Assembly: GCA_947074245.1 (NCBI GenBank)
Contig: CAMTOW010000169.1
Span: 1 to 5,561, forward strand
Direction: 5' to 3'
DNA length: 5,561 bases
Origin: an uncultured Bacteroidales bacterium
GTDB taxonomy: Bacteria > Bacteroidota > Bacteroidia > Bacteroidales > JAUNSR01
The stretch's first letter is position 1; the number at the start of each line of letters is the position of its first letter. Both the position numbers and the translations under genes were made by a program. The notes below the pieces were generated by a model, which saw only the letters and a program-made list of their open reading frames with translations, did no database searches and was not told where the DNA came from. Below are positions 1 through 5,561 of this stretch, piece after piece.

Positions 1-48
1 GATCAGCTTTTTATTGATTACGGATCCGATATTGAGCGTTTCTGCCAT
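1..48 (-). pseudogene. trkA: TrkA continuation beyond the in-frame TAG (partial, runs off the window)
   Basis: Directly after the TAG, in the same frame, 16 codons read MAETLNIGSVINKKLI and remain open at the window edge. From family knowledge, Bacteroidales TrkA proteins continue at this point with a stretch of the type Y-I-x-L-A-E-N-L-D-I-G-x-V-I-N-K-K, so this is the expected remainder of the second RCK_N domain. The first codon after TAG is ATG, so this could also be a separately started fragment. It is listed as pseudogene only because the frame is broken; read-through, reinitiation or a base-call error would make it part of a working gene. Confidence 0.7.
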
Positions 49-1044
49 CTAAATGTATGCGAGATTCTCTACCTCGGCAATCGTTTTGGCAACGCCGAAG
101 TTTTTCGCGCTCAAACAAGCCAGGATATTGGTTTCTGAACTGTCAGTAAGGGAGATAAACGCATCTACATCGGTGATACCTTCCTCTTTCAATAACTCCG
201 GATCGCGCCCGTCTCCAAGGATAATATCCACATCATCGATTTTCTCAACCAGTTTAAGACTTTTCTGACGGTCGGTTTCAATGATTTTGATCTGCATATC
301 GGCCGGCGCATAGTCTGCGGTCCGGATCGCGATACGGCTTCCGCCCATGATCATAATCTTCTTTATTTCGACTTCGGCTTTGCCTGCCAGGATTCTGATA
401 TCCGAAATATGATCTTTGGTTGTCGTAAAATAAACCAGATCGCCCGGTAGGATTTTGTCGTTTCCGGTAGGTATGATGATGGAGTCTTTCCGTTTGATGA
501 CTGCGATGTGATAAAAATCGTTACCACCGGCAAGCTCTTTTAATCGATGGTTGATAATCAGAGCATTGTCGCGAAGCTTTACTCCGATTAAGACCAAAGC
601 ACCTCCGCAAAGTTCGTACCATTGGCGAACCCAGGTTTTCCGCAAGGCTGTGACGATTTCTTGTGCAGCGAGCATTTCCGGATAAATCAGTTCGTCGACC
701 CCCAGTTTTTTGAAAAACTCCCGGTTTTCCGGCTGAAGATATTCGTAGTTGTCGATGCGCGCGAGCGTTTTGGCCGCACCTAAATTGGCAGCCAACATAC
801 AAGCTGTGATGTTCTGACTTTCGAACGGGGTTACGGCAATGAAGAGATCCGTATTTTTGACGCCGGCTTCCTTCAGGTCTTTGATAGACGTAGGAGAGCC
901 ACTGACGGTCATTAAGTTATAAGATGAAAGAGTTTCTAGTTTCTCTTCATCCTGATCCATCAGGATAATGTCCTGATCTTCTTTTGAAAGCAATTTGGCA
1001 AGGTGAGTCCCTACGGCACCCGCGCCGGCTATAATTATTTTCAT
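49..1044 (-). CDS. trkA: Trk potassium uptake regulator TrkA, interrupted by an in-frame TAG
   Basis: TrkA is the cytosolic, nucleotide-binding RCK subunit that gates the TrkH-type potassium channel at the inner membrane. The 331 residues before the stop show a first RCK_N Rossmann domain (GAGAVG at 7-12, acidic D30 ending strand 2), a first TrkA_C domain at about 140-222, and a second RCK_N domain from about 228 (GGSRIA at 234-239, GDGRDPELL from 277). Full-length TrkA proteins are about 450 residues with four domains, so the end of the second Rossmann domain and the second TrkA_C domain are missing. The frame ends at TAG (49-51), but the same frame continues with TrkA-like sequence to the window edge. 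The ATG start is 34 nt after the dxs stop, which suggests co-transcription. No Shine-Dalgarno is visible, as is usual in Bacteroidota. Family assignment is secure; whether the product is functional is not. Confidence 0.93.
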   Translation of the reverse strand: MKIIIAGAGAVGTHLAKLLSKEDQDIILMDQDEEKLETLSSYNLMTVSGSPTSIKDLKEAGVKNTDLFIAVTPFESQNITACMLAANLGAAKTLARIDNYEYLQPENREFFKKLGVDELIYPEMLAAQEIVTALRKTWVRQWYELCGGALVLIGVKLRDNALIINHRLKELAGGNDFYHIAVIKRKDSIIIPTGNDKILPGDLVYFTTTKDHISDIRILAGKAEVEIKKIMIMGGSRIAIRTADYAPADMQIKIIETDRQKSLKLVEKIDDVDIILGDGRDPELLKEEGITDVDAFISLTDSSETNILACLSAKNFGVAKTIAEVENLAYI

Positions 1045-1078
1045 CGAAACAAATGATTAGCAAACAATTATCTCAGAA

Positions 1079-2980
1079 TTACCATTCGCTCGTAAGCGTG
1101 CGGTATATGCTGTCGACATCCATTTCACAGACTTGGTGAAGCTGATTGATGGTGCCGTGTTCAATAAATCGATCCGGAATACCGATTCGACGGATTTGTG
1201 GAGAATAACCGTTGTCGGCCATGAATTCCAATACGGCGGATCCGAACCCGCCCTTCAATGCTCCGTCTTCGACCGTTACGATGCGGTTGAATCGTTTCAT
1301 AACATCGTGGAGTAACTCTTCGTCGAGCGGTTTGAGAAATACCATGTCGTAATGAGCGATGGAGATTCCCTTTTTTTCCGCTTCCCGAATTGCTTCGGCT
1401 ACGTTGTTTCCAATCGGGCCTAACGAGAGAACCGCGATGTCGGTTCCGTTTTTGAGCGGATAACCTTTTCCGATTTCCACCGATTCGAACGGACATTCCC
1501 AGTCGGATAGAGAGCCTTTCCCGCGAGGATAGCGGATCATGAATGGTCCGTGGTTTTCCGCTTGAGCGGTATACATGAGTTTTCGTAGCCAATGCTCGTT
1601 GATCGGAGCGGCTACGGTCATATTGGGGATCGCTCGAAAATAACTCAGATCGAAAACTCCATGATGGGTAGGTCCGTCTTCTCCGACAAGACCTGCGCGA
1701 TCGAGGCAGAAAATGACGTGGAGTTTTTGAAGCGCAACATCGTGAATCACTTGATCGTAGGCTCGTTGCATGAACGAGGAATAGATATTGCAGAATGGTA
1801 CCATCCCCTCTTTAGCCAAGCCTCCCGAAAATGTTACGGCGTGCTCTTCGGCAATTCCCACATCGAATGAACGATCGGGAAACTCTTTCATCATATAGGT
1901 CATCGAACATCCGGTAGGCATTGCGGGAGTGATTCCGACAATCTTCGGATTCTGACGAGCCAATTCGACCAAGGTGTGGCCGAAAACATCTTGAAACAGA
2001 GGTGGCTGACCTTCAGAAGAGGGAAGAAAGCGTTCTCCGGTAATCTTGTTGAACTTACCGGGAGCATGCCAGATCGTGGCCGATTCTTCCGCCGGTTTGA
2101 ATCCTTTGCCTTTGACGGTACGGATATGGAGGATCTTTGGTCCTTTCATATCTTTAATATCATGCAAAATACGCACGAGCGATTCAACATCATGTCCGTC
2201 AACAGGACCGAAATAACGTACGTCCAGTCCGTCGAAGATGTTCTGTTGTCGGGTAATCAGCGATTTAAGACTGTTGTTGAAACGCAGAATCGCTCCACGA
2301 ATGTCTTCGTTGATCAGGTTCGCTTTATAAAATGCTTTGTACAGATTGTAACGGATCTTGTTGTAAGAACGAGAGGTTGTTATATTGACCAGATATTGAT
2401 TCAATCCGCCCACGTTGTGATCAATGGCCATATTGTTGTCATTCAGTATGATCAACAGGTTGTTCGGATTGGAAGACGCATTGTTGAGCCCCTCAAACGC
2501 TAAGCCGCCACCAATGGCCGCATCGCCGATTACAGCGACGACATGTCGGTTTTTCTCGTCTTTATTTAAAGCGCTGGCCACAGCCATACCCAGTGCGGCA
2601 GAAATCGAATTGGAGGCATGTCCGGCAGAGAATGTGTCGTATTCACTTTCAGCCGGAGTCGGGAAACCGCTCAGACCTTTGAATTTGCGATTGGTGTGAA
2701 ACTGTTCACGTCGTCCGGTCAGGATCTTATGCGCGTATGCCTGATGCCCTACATCCCAGACGATTCGGTCATAAGGCGTATTGAAGACATAATGCAGCGC
2801 AACGGTCAGTTCGACAACGCCTAAGCTGGATGCGAAATGGCCGGGATTGGAAGAGAGTTCATCGATAATAAACTGACGCAACTCTCCGCAGATCTGTTCG
2901 AGTTGTGCGGGAGAGAGTTTTCTGAGGTCGTCAGGATAAATAATCTTTGATAATATATCGTTTTCGTGAATGTCTGACAT
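1079..2980 (-). CDS. dxs: 1-deoxy-D-xylulose-5-phosphate synthase
   Basis: Dxs condenses pyruvate and glyceraldehyde 3-phosphate into DXP with loss of CO2, the first step of the MEP isoprenoid pathway and also a source for thiamine and pyridoxal. It is a cytosolic, thiamine-diphosphate-dependent homodimer. At 633 residues it has normal family length. The TPP domain carries H48, DVGHQ at 76-80, GDAAIGGG at 152-159 and NDNNM at 180-184. The pyrimidine-binding domain carries the catalytic Glu in IAEEHAVT (E378), YSSFMQRAYDQ at 400-410, DRAGLVGEDGPTHHG from 427 and RYPRG at 483-487. A transketolase C-terminal domain follows from about 500. E378, Y400, R406, H439 and R486 match E. coli E370, Y392, R398, H431 and R478. 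I chose the ATG at 2978-2980; the frame also allows a TTG nine bases upstream, which is less likely. It is followed 34 nt later by trkA. Confidence 0.97.
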   Translation of the reverse strand: MSDIHENDILSKIIYPDDLRKLSPAQLEQICGELRQFIIDELSSNPGHFASSLGVVELTVALHYVFNTPYDRIVWDVGHQAYAHKILTGRREQFHTNRKFKGLSGFPTPAESEYDTFSAGHASNSISAALGMAVASALNKDEKNRHVVAVIGDAAIGGGLAFEGLNNASSNPNNLLIILNDNNMAIDHNVGGLNQYLVNITTSRSYNKIRYNLYKAFYKANLINEDIRGAILRFNNSLKSLITRQQNIFDGLDVRYFGPVDGHDVESLVRILHDIKDMKGPKILHIRTVKGKGFKPAEESATIWHAPGKFNKITGERFLPSSEGQPPLFQDVFGHTLVELARQNPKIVGITPAMPTGCSMTYMMKEFPDRSFDVGIAEEHAVTFSGGLAKEGMVPFCNIYSSFMQRAYDQVIHDVALQKLHVIFCLDRAGLVGEDGPTHHGVFDLSYFRAIPNMTVAAPINEHWLRKLMYTAQAENHGPFMIRYPRGKGSLSDWECPFESVEIGKGYPLKNGTDIAVLSLGPIGNNVAEAIREAEKKGISIAHYDMVFLKPLDEELLHDVMKRFNRIVTVEDGALKGGFGSAVLEFMADNGYSPQIRRIGIPDRFIEHGTINQLHQVCEMDVDSIYRTLTSEW

Positions 2981-3002
2981 AGATGACAATGTAAATTTTT
3001 CG

Positions 3003-3010
3003 CAAAATTA
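3003..3010 (-). promoter_or_regulatory. Possible -7 box upstream of dxs
   Basis: On the minus strand the sequence is TAATTTTG, an exact match to the Bacteroides -7 consensus TAnnTTTG, 22 nt before the dxs ATG. No TTTG is present about 19-21 nt upstream, so only half of the promoter signature is there. If used, the dxs leader would be under 20 nt. An eight-base match in AT-rich DNA can be chance, so this is a weak call. It would give dxs-trkA its own promoter in addition to the one near 3270. Confidence 0.28.
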
Positions 3011-3034
3011 CGGATTTTAGCGCGATCTAGGCGC

Positions 3035-3214
3035 TTATTGATTTTTCTTTTTGCGATAATGCTTCCATATCGGAATGAAAACAAAACCACCGGAGAAGAA
3101 AAGGTAGAAAAATGTCATTACCGTAATATGCTCACTCTCGCTGACAATGATATAGCACAGGAAACACCAGAGCAATATAATGCAGGAGATATTGAAATTA
3201 TTGAGTTTTCTCAT
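3035..3214 (-). CDS. Hypothetical small membrane protein, two predicted helices
   Basis: This is a 59-residue frame starting at ATG 3212-3214 and ending in TAA. I do not recognise a named family. The translation has two hydrophobic segments, about residues 8-24 (NISCIILLWCFLCYIIV) and 31-50, joined by a short acidic loop (SESEH). The N-terminus is basic (MRKL) and the tail strongly basic (KHYRKKK). By the positive-inside rule this fits an inner-membrane hairpin with both ends in the cytoplasm. It lies 54 nt upstream of dxs on the same strand, about 50 nt downstream of a good promoter match, and could be the first gene of a dxs-trkA transcript. A TTG four codons upstream is a less likely start. 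The region is more AT-rich than its neighbours, so a chance hydrophobic frame is possible; the alternating charge pattern argues for a real gene. Confidence 0.5.
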   Translation of the reverse strand: MRKLNNFNISCIILLWCFLCYIIVSESEHITVMTFFYLFFSGGFVFIPIWKHYRKKKNQ

Positions 3215-3220
3215 AATAGT

Positions 3221-3267
3221 AAACAAAAAAGTCTTTATTGTTCCCTAAAGCAGAGAACAATAAAGAC
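3221..3267 (-). terminator. Intrinsic terminator after the aromatic operon
   Basis: A perfect 13-bp inverted repeat, GTCTTTATTGTTC and GAACAATAAAGAC, occupies 3231-3267 around an 11-nt centre. Two further base pairs are possible inside after one mismatch. Read on the minus strand, the hairpin is followed immediately by TTTTTTGTTT (3221-3230), the layout of a rho-independent terminator. On the plus strand it is followed by AAATATAATA, so it is directional. It lies about 86 nt past the tyrA stop. The stem is AT-rich and may be leaky. Confidence 0.78.
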
Positions 3268-3299
3268 AAATATAATATAAAAGAAAGATAATAATCAAA
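3267..3299 (-). promoter_or_regulatory. Bacteroides-type promoter upstream of the small ORF and dxs
   Basis: On the minus strand there is TTTG at 3296-3299 and TATATTTG at 3267-3274, separated by 21 nt. This matches the Bacteroides housekeeping signature of a -33 TTTG and a -7 TAnnTTTG about 19-21 nt apart. The predicted start, near 3262-3264, falls inside the upstream arm of the terminator hairpin. It would drive the small membrane ORF and probably dxs-trkA. The surrounding DNA is very AT-rich, which raises the chance of a coincidental match. Confidence 0.5.
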
Positions 3300-3352
3300 T
3301 AAGCCGCCAAAAGCTCAGGCAGCCGATATGAATTACCGGTTGCGTATGCCAA

Positions 3353-4129
3353 TCAGGCTTCGATGTTTTTTCTGGATTCGTGCAGATACTTCTTTAAAGC
3401 TTCCGTATCCCGGTTTTTGATGATCCCCAATAATCGTTCCATCTGCTCGCAGATCTTTTCGACCTGATCCGGAGTATGCGGATTGAAGAGGATTTCCGAA
3501 AGAAGATAATCGTCTTCGGATAAAAGTCCTCGGGCAATCGCCATATGCTTTTTGAACGTCGTGCCCGGAGCCTCCTGGGGTTTCATGACTCCGGTGAATA
3601 CCAACGTCGAGACAAATGGGATTGATAGCGAATAGGCGATCGTTTCATCGTGCTCTTTGAAGGTGTATTCGAAAATATTGAGTCGCAAGTGACGATAGAA
3701 ATCCCGGAAAAACACTTTCCCCAAATGATCCGATTCGGAAATAATGATCGTGTATTGAGTGGAAAGATCGCTTAAGTTGGCGAATGTGGGGCCAAACATC
3801 GGATGGGTCGATACGAACGGATGACCTGCCTGTGCGTAAAATTCCGGTAATCCCGTTTTTACCGACGCGATGTCTGAAAGGATACAGTTCGCACCGATAT
3901 ATGGCAAAATCATATGAAAAGCATCGATCGTATATTTTACCGTCGCGGCATTGATCACAAGTTCGGGATCGAATGCTCGAATCTCTTCCGGATCTGTCAT
4001 CCGGATGGTGTTGAATACGAAACGCAGTTTTTCGGGATTGATATCGAAAAGAGCCACTTCGTGCTGCATGCACAGAGCATCGGCGAAAAATGCACCCATT
4101 TTACCGGCTCCAAGAACTAATATTCTCAT
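3353..4129 (-). CDS. tyrA: Prephenate dehydrogenase (TyrA, monofunctional)
   Basis: TyrA oxidatively decarboxylates prephenate to 4-hydroxyphenylpyruvate with NAD(P)+, committing chorismate to tyrosine; it is cytosolic. The 258 residues show an N-terminal Rossmann fold with GAGKMG at 7-12 and D29 at the end of strand 2, which suggests NAD preference. DIASVK lies at 86-91 and HPMFGP at 109-114, with the presumed catalytic His at 109. EHDETIA (159-165) starts the helical dimerisation domain. HPMFGP and the EHD motif resemble the dehydrogenase part of the E. coli T-protein more than the HPMAG form of other TyrA proteins. No chorismate mutase or ACT domain is present, so it is a minimal form; the mutase sits on the neighbouring DAHP synthase. 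The ATG is 2 nt after that gene's stop, implying translational coupling. It ends in TGA, about 86 nt before a terminator. Confidence 0.93.
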   Translation of the reverse strand: MRILVLGAGKMGAFFADALCMQHEVALFDINPEKLRFVFNTIRMTDPEEIRAFDPELVINAATVKYTIDAFHMILPYIGANCILSDIASVKTGLPEFYAQAGHPFVSTHPMFGPTFANLSDLSTQYTIIISESDHLGKVFFRDFYRHLRLNIFEYTFKEHDETIAYSLSIPFVSTLVFTGVMKPQEAPGTTFKKHMAIARGLLSEDDYLLSEILFNPHTPDQVEKICEQMERLLGIIKNRDTEALKKYLHESRKNIEA

Positions 4130-4131
4130 AA

Positions 4132-5193
4132 TTAGCGATTGATAAGTTCGATCTGTTTTCTGACAGATTCTTCGTGAATGGCTTCGAATACTGTTTTGAT
4201 GAAATCTTCCGACATATCCATATCGGTGCCTTGCGCTACTCGTTTGGATAGGATTTCATCATATCGATTGGTCTGCAATACAGGCATGTTGTTCTCTTTT
4301 TTATATTGCGCGATTTCGCTCGAAACACGCATGCGTTTGCACAGAAGCTGTAATAACTCTTCGTCTAATTCGTCGATTTGGCGACGTAGCGAGCAGAGAT
4401 TTTCCGTAGACTGGATCGTATTTCGGATAACCAGTTTTTCTAGAATCTCTTTTAACGTATCCGGTGTGACCTGCTGATCTTTGTCGCTCCAAGCGCAATC
4501 CGGACAACAGTGAGACTCGATGATCAGTCCATCGAATCCAAGATCCATTGCTTGTTGAGAAAGCGGTTCGATAAGCTCTCTTTTGCCGCCGATGTGGCTC
4601 GGGTCGCAGATGATAGGCAGCTCCGGTAATCTGCGGCGCAATTCGATTGGAATATGCCATGCGGGCAGATTGCGGTATAGTTTATTGTCGTAAGTGCTGA
4701 ATCCGCGGTGAATGACGCCGATACGACGGATGCCGGCGTTGTAGATACGTTCGATCCCCCCGATCCAAAGTTCTAGATCTGGATTTACCGGGTTCTTGAT
4801 CAATACAGGAATGTCTATCCCCGATAGCGCATCGGCAATCTCTTGCATGGCAAACGGATTCGCACTGGTGCGGGCTCCGATCCATAGCATGTCGATACCA
4901 TGTTTTAGAGCTTCGAACACATGTCTTTCGGTTGCTACCTCTACGGCGGTATACATGCCGGTTTCTTCTTTTACACGTTTCATCCAGGGCAATCCGATGA
5001 CTCCGACTCCTTCGAAACCACCCGGTTTGGTACGGGGTTTCCAGATGCCGGCACGGAAAATTCTTACACCATTGGCTGCAAGCTGATGTGCGGTTTTTAA
5101 TACTTGTTCTTCGCTTTCGGCGCTACATGGTCCCGATATTACGAGTGGGCGCTTGTTGTCGATGCCCGGAAGTAGAATAGATTCGAATTTCAT
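4132..5193 (-). CDS. Bifunctional 3-deoxy-7-phosphoheptulonate synthase / chorismate mutase
   Basis: This is a two-domain cytosolic enzyme of 353 residues. Residues 1 to about 255 are a DAHP synthase of the KDO8P-synthase-like type, joining phosphoenolpyruvate and erythrose 4-phosphate in the first shikimate step. Visible motifs are GPCSAES (21-27, metal-binding C23), RAGIWKPRTKPGGFEG (47-62), GARTSANP (106-113), KNPVNPD (133-139), IHRGFS (161-166), CDPSHIGGKRE (196-206) and IESH (225-228). Residues about 262-353 are an AroQ-type, all-helical chorismate mutase making prephenate: LRRQIDELDEELLQLLCKRM with R270 and R287, then K298, R310 and Q347 at the positions of E. coli R11, R28, K39, R51 and Q88. 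The fused mutase probably also mediates feedback inhibition of the synthase, as in related fusions; that is inferred. It sits between an aminotransferase gene (36 nt) and tyrA (2 nt). No separate symbol is given because naming (aroF, aroA, aroG) varies. Confidence 0.95.
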   Translation of the reverse strand: MKFESILLPGIDNKRPLVISGPCSAESEEQVLKTAHQLAANGVRIFRAGIWKPRTKPGGFEGVGVIGLPWMKRVKEETGMYTAVEVATERHVFEALKHGIDMLWIGARTSANPFAMQEIADALSGIDIPVLIKNPVNPDLELWIGGIERIYNAGIRRIGVIHRGFSTYDNKLYRNLPAWHIPIELRRRLPELPIICDPSHIGGKRELIEPLSQQAMDLGFDGLIIESHCCPDCAWSDKDQQVTPDTLKEILEKLVIRNTIQSTENLCSLRRQIDELDEELLQLLCKRMRVSSEIAQYKKENNMPVLQTNRYDEILSKRVAQGTDMDMSEDFIKTVFEAIHEESVRKQIELINR

Positions 5194-5229
5194 AAGGATA
5201 TTGTGGTGAAGAAATGATCTTCTGGTTGA

Positions 5230-5561
5230 TTATTTAATATGACTGGATAATGCGGCGACGATGCGAGTGAACGCCTCCTTGATTTTGTTTTCGTCCGCAC
5301 AAAGCGAGATTCGGATGTATCGATCTCCGTTACTACCGAAGATCATACCCGGAGTAATGAATACGTTGGCTTGATGCAGAATCATTTCGGTAAGTTCTTC
5401 GGCGTTTTTGTATCGTTTGGGAATTCTTCCCCATAGAAACATCCCGGTTTGCGAAGAATCGAAACTGCATCCTAAAAGCCTCATAATCGATTCGGCTTTG
5501 TTGCGACGCAAACGATACGTCTTATTGTTGTTGGCATGCCACTCTTGGGTATTGTTCAACG
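5230..5561 (-). CDS. PLP-dependent class I/II aminotransferase, C-terminal part only
   Basis: Only the last 109 or so residues are in the window; the frame is open at the right edge, so the start lies outside. The first complete codon, TTG at 5557-5559, is an internal Leu and not a start. The segment is the small C-terminal domain of fold-type I aminotransferases: ALNNTQEWH-type helix, GMFLWGRIP strand, NVFITPGMIFGSNGDRYIRISLC with the Arg (RYIRIS) that should bind the substrate alpha-carboxylate. The PLP lysine lies outside. The fragment resembles the aspartate/LL-diaminopimelate aminotransferase-like enzymes placed in Bacteroidales aromatic amino acid operons. Its place 36 nt before the DAHP synthase gene suggests it transaminates phenylpyruvate or 4-hydroxyphenylpyruvate, but substrate specificity cannot be read from this fragment. 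It ends in TAA. Confidence 0.88.
   Translation of the reverse strand, partial: LNNTQEWHANNNKTYRLRRNKAESIMRLLGCSFDSSQTGMFLWGRIPKRYKNAEELTEMILHQANVFITPGMIFGSNGDRYIRISLCADENKIKEAFTRIVAALSSHIK

Noticed and set aside
49..51. Pyrrolysine insertion at the trkA TAG
   Set aside because: TrkA is not a known pyrrolysine protein and no pyl gene or suppressor tRNA is in the window; simple mutation or error explains it better.
1976..2503. A long plus-strand frame (175 codons) inside dxs
   Set aside because: It is antisense to a fully motif-supported dxs and has no recognisable domain; it is a frame shadow.
2981..2989. TTG start for dxs, three codons upstream of the chosen ATG
   Set aside because: TTG starts are rare in this group, an ATG follows three codons later, and the added residues carry no family signal.
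3019..3035. Five-bp GC-rich hairpin (AGCGC/GCGCT) just after the small ORF stop, as a terminator
   Set aside because: The stem is only five base pairs and no T-run follows on the minus strand, so it does not support termination between the small ORF and dxs.
3038..3280. An 80-codon plus-strand frame opposite the small membrane ORF
   Set aside because: Its product is polar and low in recognisable structure, it runs through the terminator hairpin, and it opposes every other gene. The minus-strand frame has the more protein-like layout.
3645..4073. A 142-codon minus-strand frame overlapping tyrA
   Set aside because: It is an out-of-frame shadow, rich in Arg and Ser, with no family resemblance; tyrA itself is clear.
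1..5561. Mobile elements, CRISPR arrays, tRNA or rRNA genes, or phage or defence genes
   Set aside because: I saw no transposase or integrase motif, no regularly spaced repeats, no tRNA cloverleaf and no direct repeats at the gene borders. The window is ordinary housekeeping DNA.

Overview
The window looks like a chromosomal housekeeping region from a member of the order Bacteroidales. The evidence is a DAHP synthase fused to a C-terminal chorismate mutase next to a short TyrA, a dxs-trkA pair, gene starts without Shine-Dalgarno sequences, and an intergenic promoter of the Bacteroides type (TTTG, then TAnnTTTG). A genus cannot be named from the sequence alone. All recognised genes lie on the minus strand, so transcription runs from high to low coordinates.

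Right block (about 3353-5561), aromatic amino acid synthesis: the C-terminal part of a PLP-dependent class I/II aminotransferase, then a bifunctional DAHP synthase/chorismate mutase, then a prephenate dehydrogenase. Spacing is 36 nt and then only 2 nt, so this reads as one operon. The operon supplies the first step of the shikimate pathway, the chorismate branch point and the tyrosine branch. The aminotransferase may catalyse the closing transamination. It ends at a hairpin plus T-tract at 3221-3267.

Middle (about 2981-3352): a 373-nt AT-rich stretch holds that terminator, a good match to a Bacteroides-type promoter whose -7 box touches the terminator, a plausible 59-residue two-helix membrane protein gene, and a weaker -7-like box just before dxs.

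Left block (1-2980): dxs (DXP synthase, first step of MEP isoprenoid synthesis), then trkA (cytosolic RCK subunit of a Trk potassium uptake system) 34 nt downstream. A trkH gene may follow beyond the left edge, but it is not visible.

The most notable observation is an in-frame TAG (49-51) in trkA. The reading frame stays open beyond it to the window edge and encodes 16 residues that look like the normal TrkA continuation. This is a nonsense mutation, a sequence error, a split gene or a read-through amber codon. The rest of the window looks conventional, and I found no convincing new defence, mobile or RNA system.
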